Shown here piece after piece: positions 1-6,780 of a stretch of DNA of 64,000 nt. A program made the position numbers and the translations under genes. The DNA comes from [Eubacterium] infirmum (GTDB taxonomy: Bacteria; Bacillota; Clostridia; Peptostreptococcales; Anaerovoracaceae): assembly GCA_900450455.1 (NCBI GenBank), contig UGGN01000001.1, positions 310,001-374,000 on the forward strand. Reading direction: 5' to 3'. The stretch's first letter is position 1; every line of letters starts with the position of its first letter. The notes below the pieces were generated by a model. That model was not told where the DNA came from, searched no databases, and saw nothing but the letters and a program-made list of their open reading frames with translations.

Positions 1-3000
1 TATTACAGAGAAAATTACTTGCAATAATCATATCATTGTTCGTAATTTTGGCTACTTTATTTCAGTATGTAATGCCAACATTCGCAGAAGAGACGGAAAC
101 AGACATTACAGACAAGGTGACGATTGACTCCATCACATCACCTAATGCAGAAATTAAGGATTCCGAAAATGTGAATGACTTTTCGTCATTTGTAAAATGG
201 GGTTCAAATGTCGATTATAAGATCGACATGACAGTAAATAAGGGAACACCGATTGAGACAGGGGATATCATAGAGATTCCTTTCCAAGCAGAGAGAGGAG
301 AATTGTTTGAAAGCTATGGTCTTTCGGTTTTAGATGCAGAAGACGGATCATTACTTGGCGAAGCAACCATTACAAAGAACAAGATTCGTATAAAATTCAC
401 AAAAAAGAATAATACTAAGACAGCAGTGAAATTATCAGTCAAGACAACATTAAAAACTGTAACTTGCGGACTTTCCAAGGGCTTCCCTACACAAGCAGAG
501 GTAGATGCAGAATACGCAGCACATCCTACAGGGATTAACAAAGTGAAAATCCTGGATAAAAATGCCAATCTCAATGTGCAAGCGAATTATTTTGTAACTT
601 CCTCTGAAAAATTCTATGGAGTTTATCCGACACCGACAATCGGAGACGGTCCGGCTGTATTTAAATTGGAAAATGGAAAATCCGGTAGAACTTCATCGAC
701 GAATGCAAGTACACATTGGGATGTTTTAGGGGGTAATGGAACATATACTTATACTGTAACATCTCCGGCTACCGGCAAGACGAATTCGACAAAGACAACT
801 TCATCTGCACTTGCGGCATTTCTGTTTGGCAATGAAAAAGTCTTTAGTTTCTTTTCATCAACGGAAACTTCCTATATAGAGGATACCTTACCGGCTGATA
901 CTTACAAAAACATGAAGTTATCTAATATAACTTTAGTCGGTGCCGGTTTATATAAAGATGGTAAAACGCCTTTATTAAAACAGAGCAGTAGAGAGGGGAA
1001 ATTTGGCGATTGTTTTCATTTGGTAGAAAGTGCAAGTTTCAAGTTTGATGAAGTTTTGACAAAGAAGGAAGCTGCTTCCGGTCAGTCATATGAACAGTTT
1101 AAGGCATCACTTAAACCGGGAGAGTATGGCATATATACTAGCCCTAACGGGGATATACGCTTTGTAGCAAGTCTTGGAAAAGTAGGCTCAAAGAATCCTA
1201 ACGATATATATACATGGGGAAACTTTGCAGATAAGGTCGGCAAAGAAACGGTTGTCAGACGGCTATTTCCTTTATTTGATATAAAAGCAGATGGAAGTGT
1301 AAGTAGAATTACGGTTCCGCAGGAAAAGATCGATGAAATCTATAATAAAATTAAGGATTGGCCTATTTCAAGAATAGTATTTAGTTTTGATTCGGATTTG
1401 GTGAAGCCTGTTATGAGAACGGGTGCGTATGTTGAAAATACAGCACAGTTTATAGATAAATCGATGACGGCAAAGAACTACTTTGTCGTAGGAGATATCA
1501 GTTTACACACATATAAGGATGGAGCAGCGATATTAAAGACAGATGCTAAATCCGGTCAAGGAATTGAGAAAGCGGAATTTAAATTACAGGAAAAAGATCC
1601 GGCAGGAAACTGGATTGATACAGATTCACAGTATGTGAAGGATAATGTAACCGTTGTTGGTAATAACGGTGGCAAAAAAATTGGAGATCGTTTCTATACA
1701 AGTGAAAACGGTATTTTAAATATCCGTGGTTTAACAAATAACAAAACATATCGTCTCGTTGAGACGAAAGCTCCTGAAGGATATGACAACAGCAATCCTG
1801 CAATATCCAAGGAGTTTGTAATCAGCTTTACGGATAAAAATGCTCCAAGCGACAATAAAGACTTAACTCTTACAAATAAGAAGTCAGAGTATAAGGTAAC
1901 ATATAAGATCGTTAAGAATCCGAATGGTGAAGAAATCCCATCCGGAAGTCCTGCGGCTCCTGTAGATCCAAAAACCTACAATTTCCATTCGACAGTAGAC
2001 GTAAAGCCGGATTTGACGATGACAGGATATATTTTTGTAGGCTGGCATACGGAAAATGGACAGAAGGTTAATGTTAAGGATAATGACAGTTCGTTTACAA
2101 TGCCCGGAGGAAATGTAGAGCTTGTTGGCTACTGGATAAATAACACCACTGAGGTTTCCGGTGAAAAGACCTGGGATGATGCCAACAATAAAGACGGCAA
2201 GCGCCCAAATAAGATTACAGTCAATCTTCTTTCGAACGGAAATAAAATACAAACGAAAGACGTTACAGCTGATGCTACAGGCAGATGGCTATATAGCTTC
2301 AAGAACCTGCCTAAATATGATAATCAGCGTAAGGAAATTAAGTATACAGTGACAGAGGAAACGGTAGCAGGATATACTACTGAAATTAACGGTTTAAATA
2401 TAAAGAATACGCATACGACGGAGAAAACAAATGTCTCGGTAAGTAAGAAATGGGTAGGAAAAGCAGCAAGTTCCGCCAAGATTGATTTGTATGCTGATGG
2501 AGTTAAGAAGGATTCTGTAACCCTAAATCAGGCAAACTGGTGGCAGCATATATTCACAAATTTGGACAAATACAAGAATGGCGCTGAGATTAAATACACG
2601 GTCAAGGAAGAGGCAATTGCAAATTACAAATCCGTTGTAAGCGGGGATATGACTTCAGGCTATACGATTACCAATACCAATGTTGAAAAGTTGTCTATAC
2701 CTGTAACTAAGAAATGGGTCGGTAAAGCAGGTGATTCTGCGACAGTAAAATTGCTTGCGGACGGTAGTGTAAAGGAAACAATAACGCTGAATGCAGCAGG
2801 AAATTGGAATCACACATTCGTTAATCTACCAAAATACGATGCAAATGATGGACATGAAATTGTCTATACTTTAGATGAAACCAAGGTAAATGGCTACACA
2901 ACAGGTATTTCAGGGACAGCAATGACCGGCTTTACAATTACAAACACAATTACAGGCAAGGTATCCGTACCTGTAACTAAGAAATGGATAGGTAAGCCTG

Positions 3001-3629
3001 CAAGTTCCGCCAAAATTGAATTGTATGCTGATGGAGTTAAGAAGGATTCAATAACACTAAACGAAGAAAATCATTGGCAGCATACATTCGCAAACTTGGA
3101 TAAATACAAGAATGGCACTGAGATTAAATACACGGTCAAGGAAGAGGCAATTGCAAATTATAAAGCCGTTGTAAGCGGGGATATGAATTCGGGTTATATG
3201 ATTACCAATACCAATGTTGAAAAGCTGTCCATACCTGTAATTAAGAAATGGGTTGGTAAAGCAGGTGATTCCGCGACTGTTAAGTTATTTGCTGATGGAA
3301 AGCTCAAGGAAACAGCAGTCCTAAACGCAGCAAGCAATTGGAAACACGATTTTTCAAATCTTCAAAAGTATGATGCAAATGACGGACATGAAATTACCTA
3401 TACGATTAAAGAAGAAGTAATATCAGGATATAAGACCGCTATTAGTGGTGATGTCCGGAATGGATTTGTAATCACAAACACTCAGAATGTGCCGAAGATA
3501 CCGGGCAAACCGAATAAGCCGAATACGGGTGATGATTCAAATTTGGCTTTCTATGGATTTGTGATGCTCCTTACAGCAACCGGCATATCCATCTTAATGA
3601 GGCTTAGAGGAAAGAAAAACCAAAGATAA
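1..3629 (+). CDS. Cna_B-repeat cell-wall surface protein, 5' end outside window
   Basis: Partial gene. The frame is open from position 3, and a TTG at 36 is not a credible start because the codons before it (L-Q-R-K-L-L-A-I-I-I-S) already form the basic and hydrophobic part of a signal peptide ending near TFA-EE. After a large N-terminal adhesin-like region comes a SpaA-type prealbumin-fold domain (about 1530-1900, ending R-L-V-E-T-K-A-P-E-G-Y). Next is an InlB/SHIRT-like beta domain (about 1885-2140), then five Cna_B domains (about 2145-3490). These show KKW, YTVKEE and ITNT motifs expected for intramolecular Lys-Asn isopeptide bonds. The C-terminus has a Pro/Lys linker, a PNTGD sorting motif, a hydrophobic segment and RGKKNQR, so sortase anchoring to peptidoglycan is likely. 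The ligand is unknown. Family assignment is firm; the adhesive role is inferred. Confidence 0.9.
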   Translation, partial: LQRKLLAIIISLFVILATLFQYVMPTFAEETETDITDKVTIDSITSPNAEIKDSENVNDFSSFVKWGSNVDYKIDMTVNKGTPIETGDIIEIPFQAERGELFESYGLSVLDAEDGSLLGEATITKNKIRIKFTKKNNTKTAVKLSVKTTLKTVTCGLSKGFPTQAEVDAEYAAHPTGINKVKILDKNANLNVQANYFVTSSEKFYGVYPTPTIGDGPAVFKLENGKSGRTSSTNASTHWDVLGGNGTYTYTVTSPATGKTNSTKTTSSALAAFLFGNEKVFSFFSSTETSYIEDTLPADTYKNMKLSNITLVGAGLYKDGKTPLLKQSSREGKFGDCFHLVESASFKFDEVLTKKEAASGQSYEQFKASLKPGEYGIYTSPNGDIRFVASLGKVGSKNPNDIYTWGNFADKVGKETVVRRLFPLFDIKADGSVSRITVPQEKIDEIYNKIKDWPISRIVFSFDSDLVKPVMRTGAYVENTAQFIDKSMTAKNYFVVGDISLHTYKDGAAILKTDAKSGQGIEKAEFKLQEKDPAGNWIDTDSQYVKDNVTVVGNNGGKKIGDRFYTSENGILNIRGLTNNKTYRLVETKAPEGYDNSNPAISKEFVISFTDKNAPSDNKDLTLTNKKSEYKVTYKIVKNPNGEEIPSGSPAAPVDPKTYNFHSTVDVKPDLTMTGYIFVGWHTENGQKVNVKDNDSSFTMPGGNVELVGYWINNTTEVSGEKTWDDANNKDGKRPNKITVNLLSNGNKIQTKDVTADATGRWLYSFKNLPKYDNQRKEIKYTVTEETVAGYTTEINGLNIKNTHTTEKTNVSVSKKWVGKAASSAKIDLYADGVKKDSVTLNQANWWQHIFTNLDKYKNGAEIKYTVKEEAIANYKSVVSGDMTSGYTITNTNVEKLSIPVTKKWVGKAGDSATVKLLADGSVKETITLNAAGNWNHTFVNLPKYDANDGHEIVYTLDETKVNGYTTGISGTAMTGFTITNTITGKVSVPVTKKWIGKPASSAKIELYADGVKKDSITLNEENHWQHTFANLDKYKNGTEIKYTVKEEAIANYKAVVSGDMNSGYMITNTNVEKLSIPVIKKWVGKAGDSATVKLFADGKLKETAVLNAASNWKHDFSNLQKYDANDGHEITYTIKEEVISGYKTAISGDVRNGFVITNTQNVPKIPGKPNKPNTGDDSNLAFYGFVMLLTATGISILMRLRGKKNQR
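2430..3490 (+). repeat. Four Cna_B domains arranged A-B-A'-B', period about 534 bp
   Basis: Units starting near 2430, 2690, 2959 and 3225 each encode an about 89-residue Cna_B domain opening with KKW(V/I)GK. Units 1 and 3 share ASSAKI-LYADGVKKDS and the EEAIANYK segment, while units 2 and 4 share AGDSATVKL. The duplicated block is therefore a two-domain pair and not a single domain. DNA identity between units 1 and 3 is high over long stretches, which suggests recent duplication. Confidence 0.85.
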
Positions 3630-3697
3630 ATCCTAAGATGAGTTCATACAAAATTTATTAAATGCTTATCAAAGATTAGGAAGCGACTAAATAAACG

Positions 3698-3736
3698 AAG
3701 GCTCTCAGCTATCGATAGTAAGGAGCCTTTTTTACG
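3698..3736 (+). terminator. Rho-independent terminator of the surface-protein gene
   Basis: AAGGCTC (3698-3704) pairs with GAGCCTT (3723-3729). The loop contains the palindrome CTATCGATAG, and a run of T residues follows. Confidence 0.85.
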
Positions 3737-3782
3737 ATTTATATGAAGAATGTGTGGATTTTGTAAAAATAGCGATAAATAA

Positions 3783-3826
3783 ATATCCGCAGGTCTTAGC
3801 AAAAATGCTAAGATACCTGCGGATAT
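3783..3826 (-). terminator. Long hairpin at the 3' end of the DtxR-family gene
   Basis: ATATCCGCAGGT (3783-3794) pairs with ACCTGCGGATAT (3815-3826), and CTTAGCA pairs with TGCTAAG inside, giving about 19 bp with a 2-nt bulge. It lies directly after the stop of the minus-strand regulator. The U tract on either strand is weak, so it may act as a convergent terminator or an RNA-stabilising stem. Confidence 0.6.
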
Positions 3827-3829
3827 GTT

Positions 3830-4249
3830 TTATTTTATCTTAGAACTGTTTACCTCGAATTTGGATGTCTCGTAGATATCACGGTGTTCCTGTTTAGCAT
3901 GCTCCTTGATAATCTCAAAGCTTTCCTTACTCAGCGCGTGCTCAACTCTACAAGCGTCTTCTCTAGCAATCTTCTCGTCGACACCGATTGAAATTAGCCA
4001 ATTAGAAATTAGCACATGTCTTTCGTATATCATTCTTGCAGTAGCAAAGCCTGACTCTGTCAGAGTTATGTATCCCTCATCGGAAACCTCGATATCATTG
4101 TTCTCCCGGAGCTTTTTCATAGCTACGCTTACGCTGGACTTTTTAAAATCAAGGTAATCTGCAATATCAACAGAACGAACTACAGGATGTTCCTTGCTGA
4201 GAATCAATATGGTTTCTAGATAATTCTCAGTTGATTCGTTAGACTTCAT
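3830..4249 (-). CDS. DtxR/MntR-family metal-dependent transcriptional repressor
   Basis: 139 residues, the length of the short DtxR/MntR class without an SH3 domain. The N-terminal winged helix (about residues 5-70) has ENYLETIL and a KKSSVSVAMKKL recognition helix. The dimerisation/metal domain holds ERH (about 78), ED-ACRVEH and a C-terminal EHAKQEHRDIYE stretch containing candidate metal ligands. The ATG at 4249 has a GGAGG ribosome site. It is divergent from the DUF3793-flavodoxin genes, and palindromes at 4269, 4562 and 4746 are its likely operators, so it probably autoregulates. Iron (IdeR-like) and manganese (MntR-like) cannot be separated from sequence alone; the flavodoxin neighbour favours iron. 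Confidence 0.9.
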   Translation of the reverse strand: MKSNESTENYLETILILSKEHPVVRSVDIADYLDFKKSSVSVAMKKLRENNDIEVSDEGYITLTESGFATARMIYERHVLISNWLISIGVDEKIAREDACRVEHALSKESFEIIKEHAKQEHRDIYETSKFEVNSSKIK

Positions 4250-4268
4250 ATATTACCTCCACCCAATA

Positions 4269-4284
4269 GATAGTTTTAACTAAC
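4269..4284. promoter_or_regulatory. Operator-like palindrome in front of the DtxR-family gene
   Basis: GATAGTTTTAACTAAC, with TAGTT/AACTA arms around TT. It differs at about three positions from the 49.8-kb site when that site is read on the other strand. It lies 20 bp upstream of the regulator start, consistent with autorepression. Confidence 0.55.
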
Positions 4285-4380
4285 TTCTTTTATATAAAAA
4301 CAAGTATACCATAGATGTACGCGATGTCAATACTTAGAGCCCTTGAGTAAAAGTATAAAAATTAGGGTAAAATAAGGGAG

Positions 4381-4506
4381 GTGCAAAAAAATCCAAAGAC
4401 ATGTTGTTTACATTGCTGTAACGGATGTCAAAAATTCCAAAACAAGGCCTGCGGTATTTGGAATTATAAGAATGCAATATTTCTTTGCCTCTTGGTCCGA
4501 TTGTAA
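4381..4506 (+). CDS. Possible 41-residue cysteine-rich small protein
   Basis: A GTG-initiated frame with a striking cysteine pattern: T-C-C-L-H-C-C-N-G-C, a further Cys eight residues on, then a hydrophobic tail (IFLCLL). The GTG overlaps the only purine-rich site (GGGAGGTG), so initiation is doubtful. It sits inside a 589-bp region between divergent metal-regulated genes. No family was recognised; it could be a small metal-binding protein or a decayed gene. Confidence 0.25.
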   Translation: MQKNPKTCCLHCCNGCQKFQNKACGIWNYKNAIFLCLLVRL

Positions 4507-4550
4507 ATGACCCAAATCAAACAGGAAAGAAAAAAATATTTAAAAAAGTG

Positions 4551-4583
4551 TTGACATTGTAGGTTAGTTAGTATAAACTAACC
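4551..4583 (+). promoter_or_regulatory. Promoter with overlapping DtxR-type operator
   Basis: TTGACA at 4551-4556 is followed by a TATAAA-like -10 around 4572. GGTTAGTTA (4562-4570) and AAACTAACC (4575-4583) form an 8/9 inverted repeat covering the -10, a placement suited to repression. It would start a transcript near 4585. Confidence 0.6.
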
Positions 4584-4584
4584 A

Positions 4585-4735
4585 CAGATAAGCAATTACA
4601 CATGCTGGACCAAGTAAGCAGGGTTCAGCGCGCAAGGCCGTTATGCCGGCGGCGATAGCGTTTCTCCGGTGTTTTTGCATGATTTCTCTATATTTCATTT
4701 ATTATTGCCCGCTTCCGCAAAGAAGCGGGCTAATA
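4585..4735 (+). other. Unassigned, GC-rich, hairpin-bearing transcript or leader
   Basis: Lies between the first operator/promoter and the second operator. It is more GC-rich than its surroundings, with several self-complementary patches (GCTGGA/TTCAGC, GCC/GGC clusters). It ends in a 9-bp hairpin, GCCCGCTTC (4707-4715) with GAAGCGGGC (4722-4730), that has no U tract. A 33-codon hydrophobic ORF (ATG 4643, stop 4742) runs through it without a good ribosome site. It matches no riboswitch class I could recognise. It may be a metal-regulated small RNA, a small membrane peptide or a relic. Confidence 0.35.
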
Positions 4736-4745
4736 ACCCCATAAT

Positions 4746-4763
4746 GGTTAGCCTGAACTAACC
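4746..4763. promoter_or_regulatory. DtxR-type operator upstream of DUF3793-flavodoxin
   Basis: GGTTAGCCTGAACTAACC, an 18-bp palindrome with GGTTAG/CTAACC arms. The inner 16 bp match the reverse complement of the operator at 49814-49829 at 15 positions. A TATTAT at 4781-4786 may be the associated -10. Confidence 0.7.
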
Positions 4764-4838
4764 GATGAGCATAATTGGGGTATTATGAAAACAGTTTATT
4801 AAGAAAAGCTATTAAAATGAATTCAACCAGGAGGGCAT

Positions 4839-5471
4839 ATGTGCGAAGAAGTCAAGAGAATGTTGTTCGGACTTGACATGAATGACATTATGACGAAGTT
4901 AGCTCTTCAGTGTTCACCGGTCATTGCCGGAGTAAAGATGTCAAACCTGATTGTCGTTAAGAAGGCAACGATTCCCCAAGTAAAGAAAATCTTTGCAGGT
5001 ACAGGACTGGAAATATTCGTGTTCTGTAGCTTTAATGAAAATAGCTACGCTTTGATATACAGGGAAGAGGAACTTATAAATTGGCTAAATCAAAAGGATG
5101 TCAGCATGCTCCTTGAAAACTTCGGATATTCCGATTTAGATATCAAAGATATTTTATGCAAGGTCAGCAAACGCTATCGGAGGTACTGTCGCGATGAAGC
5201 TGATTTTCCGCATGAGTTGGGATTGCTGTTAGGCTTTCCGACTGAGGACGTTGTCGGCTTTATTGAAAACGACGGTAGAAATTTTCTGCTTTGTGGATAT
5301 TGGAAGGTTTATAGCGATATAGAAAGAGCTGACAGACAGTTTAAGAAATTTGATAGAGCAAAGGAAGACGCGATAAGACTGATTTTCGGAAAACGAGACA
5401 TACTTGAGCTTCTCAATTCCGCTTCAGATATAAAAAAACAAAACATGAATAAACTTCAAATTGTACAGTAG
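4839..5471 (+). CDS. DUF3793 family protein
   Basis: 210 residues. It is recognised as DUF3793 by its C-terminal block HELGLLLGFPTEDVVGFIEN followed by F-L-L-C-G-Y-W-K-V-Y. The function of the family is unknown, but it is commonly found next to flavodoxin and metal-responsive genes in Clostridia, as here. It starts at ATG 4839 with a GGAGGG ribosome site. The flavodoxin start follows its stop by 10 bp, so the two are almost certainly co-transcribed. It is soluble, with no signal peptide. The upstream palindrome suggests derepression when metal is scarce. Confidence 0.85.
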   Translation: MCEEVKRMLFGLDMNDIMTKLALQCSPVIAGVKMSNLIVVKKATIPQVKKIFAGTGLEIFVFCSFNENSYALIYREEELINWLNQKDVSMLLENFGYSDLDIKDILCKVSKRYRRYCRDEADFPHELGLLLGFPTEDVVGFIENDGRNFLLCGYWKVYSDIERADRQFKKFDRAKEDAIRLIFGKRDILELLNSASDIKKQNMNKLQIVQ

Positions 5472-5481
5472 GAGGAAAATT

Positions 5482-5913
5482 ATGAAGAAGTCAATGGTAG
5501 TATACTGGTCACAGACCGGAAACACAGAAGCAATGGCAAAGGCTATAGGCGAAGGTCTTAAGAGCACATGCGAAGACTCATGTGTAAAGACCGTTTCAGA
5601 GGTATCAGCTAGTGATTTAAAAGATCTTGAAGGATTTGCACTTGGCTGTCCTGCTATGGGAGACGAAGTTCTTGAAGAAACAGAATTTGAACCATTTATT
5701 GAAGAAGTTGAGCAGTTTGTAGGTGGAAAGAAGATTGTTATCTTTGGTTCATACGGCTGGGGAGACGGTCAGTGGATGCGTGACTGGAAGGATAGAATGG
5801 AAGCTGCAGGAGCACAGATTATAGGTGGAGAAGGTCTGATGATAAATGACGCTCCGGATGATGCAGGTCTTGAGACATGCAAGGAATTAGGCGCAAATCT
5901 TGGACTCGCTTAA
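5482..5913 (+). CDS. Flavodoxin
   Basis: 143 residues, short-chain flavodoxin size. The N-terminal phosphate-binding loop SQTGNTEAMA follows the first beta strand. GCPAMGDEVLEE and FGSYGWGDGQWM correspond to the loops flanking the FMN isoalloxazine ring. It carries low-potential electrons and typically replaces ferredoxin when iron is limiting, which agrees with the DtxR-type operators upstream. ATG 5482 has GGAGG seven bases before it; a longer in-frame TTG start at 5461 would overlap the preceding gene and lacks a ribosome site. Confidence 0.93.
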   Translation: MKKSMVVYWSQTGNTEAMAKAIGEGLKSTCEDSCVKTVSEVSASDLKDLEGFALGCPAMGDEVLEETEFEPFIEEVEQFVGGKKIVIFGSYGWGDGQWMRDWKDRMEAAGAQIIGGEGLMINDAPDDAGLETCKELGANLGLA

Positions 5914-5952
5914 TCCTCTAATATAATATCAAATCATATAAAATTCAATCTA

Positions 5953-5991
5953 GAGAAAATCGCCTACGAAACAGGCGATTTTCTCGTTTTT
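5953..5991 (+). terminator. Terminator after flavodoxin
   Basis: GAGAAAATCGCCT (5953-5965) and AGGCGATTTTCTC (5973-5985) form a perfect 13-bp stem with a 7-nt loop, followed by GTTTTT. Confidence 0.93.
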
Positions 5992-6074
5992 GTGACGAGT
6001 TTAATTTGGCGTTTCTAATAGGAAATGTCTTTCTAAAAGCGTACAAATATCTTGTCAAAACATCGCATTCAGAA

Positions 6075-6103
6075 TTGCAACAAAGCTCTATTTATAGTAT
6101 AAT
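6075..6103 (+). promoter_or_regulatory. Sigma-A type promoter
   Basis: TTGCAA (6075-6080), 17-bp spacer, TATAAT (6098-6103), placed 30 bp upstream of the AUG of the next gene. Confidence 0.75.
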
Positions 6104-6132
6104 AGAACAGAATATCTTTAGGAGGATAGCGC

Positions 6133-6756
6133 ATGAATGCTATAGGAAAAATTGGTGCAATAATTATTAAGTATCAGTACCAAATTGAGATCGCACTTCT
6201 CTCACTTTTGGCATTGATTGTATTGATTGGGTTAATCAAGTTGATAATAAGCGCATTGAGGCGAAAGGATGTACTATCCGAGATTAAAGTAACTGTGACA
6301 GATATCGACAGCACGGTGACAGATATCGACAGCACGGTTAAGGAAATTAACCAAAAGCAAGAAGTTCTGATTGAGGGAAGTATAGCTTCGAGTGGCGAGG
6401 CAGTAAAGAAGGCGAAATCTAACCAAAGCTGTGAAGTGACAAAGTTGGAAGAAAAGGCGGAAACTACCGAGGCCGGGCTTGAACCGGAAAGTAAGGTTGC
6501 CCCTGAGGCGAAATCTTTTGAGTCCGTTTTGATGGAAGAAGACACTCAAGAAGATGATCCGAAGCTTGAGACCGGCTTTAGTGAGGATAAACGGTTCGAA
6601 AATGTACTTGAAAATCTTTTGATAAATAACGGGAACAGAGATGTGCACTGTGCAGAGGAAGGCGAATTATCCAAGAAATTCGTAAGCAGAGAATGTGGAA
6701 CGGACAAACATGGCAATGTGTATACCGAAGAGTTTTTGAGCAAGCAAATAAAGTAA
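6133..6756 (+). CDS. Single-pass membrane protein with acidic cytoplasmic tail, unknown function
   Basis: 207 residues. A membrane segment at about 18-40 (IALLSLLALIVLIGLIKLIIS) is followed by RRKD and a heptad-like stretch with VTDIDST repeated exactly twice, then a long Lys/Glu-rich tail without an obvious fold. AGGAGG precedes ATG 6133. It lies just upstream of the zinc-ribbon membrane protein, with 24 bp between them, so the two are probably co-expressed. No family was recognised; tail-anchored scaffolding at the envelope is a guess only. Confidence 0.75.
   Translation: MNAIGKIGAIIIKYQYQIEIALLSLLALIVLIGLIKLIISALRRKDVLSEIKVTVTDIDSTVTDIDSTVKEINQKQEVLIEGSIASSGEAVKKAKSNQSCEVTKLEEKAETTEAGLEPESKVAPEAKSFESVLMEEDTQEDDPKLETGFSEDKRFENVLENLLINNGNRDVHCAEEGELSKKFVSRECGTDKHGNVYTEEFLSKQIK
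6295..6336 (+). repeat. Exact 21-bp tandem duplication within the coding region
   Basis: The 21-bp unit beginning GTGACAGATATCGACAG occurs twice back to back (6295-6315 and 6316-6336). It encodes VTDIDST twice, and a degenerate third unit (VKEI) follows. It extends the juxtamembrane helix by two heptads. Confidence 0.9.
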
Positions 6757-6780
6757 ACTGCCAAGGTGCGGGAGGTAATG

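Noticed and set aside
4610..4680. Short GC-rich patches recalling c-di-GMP-I or SRP-RNA loops
   Set aside because: The conserved nucleotides of those RNAs do not line up beyond a few bases.
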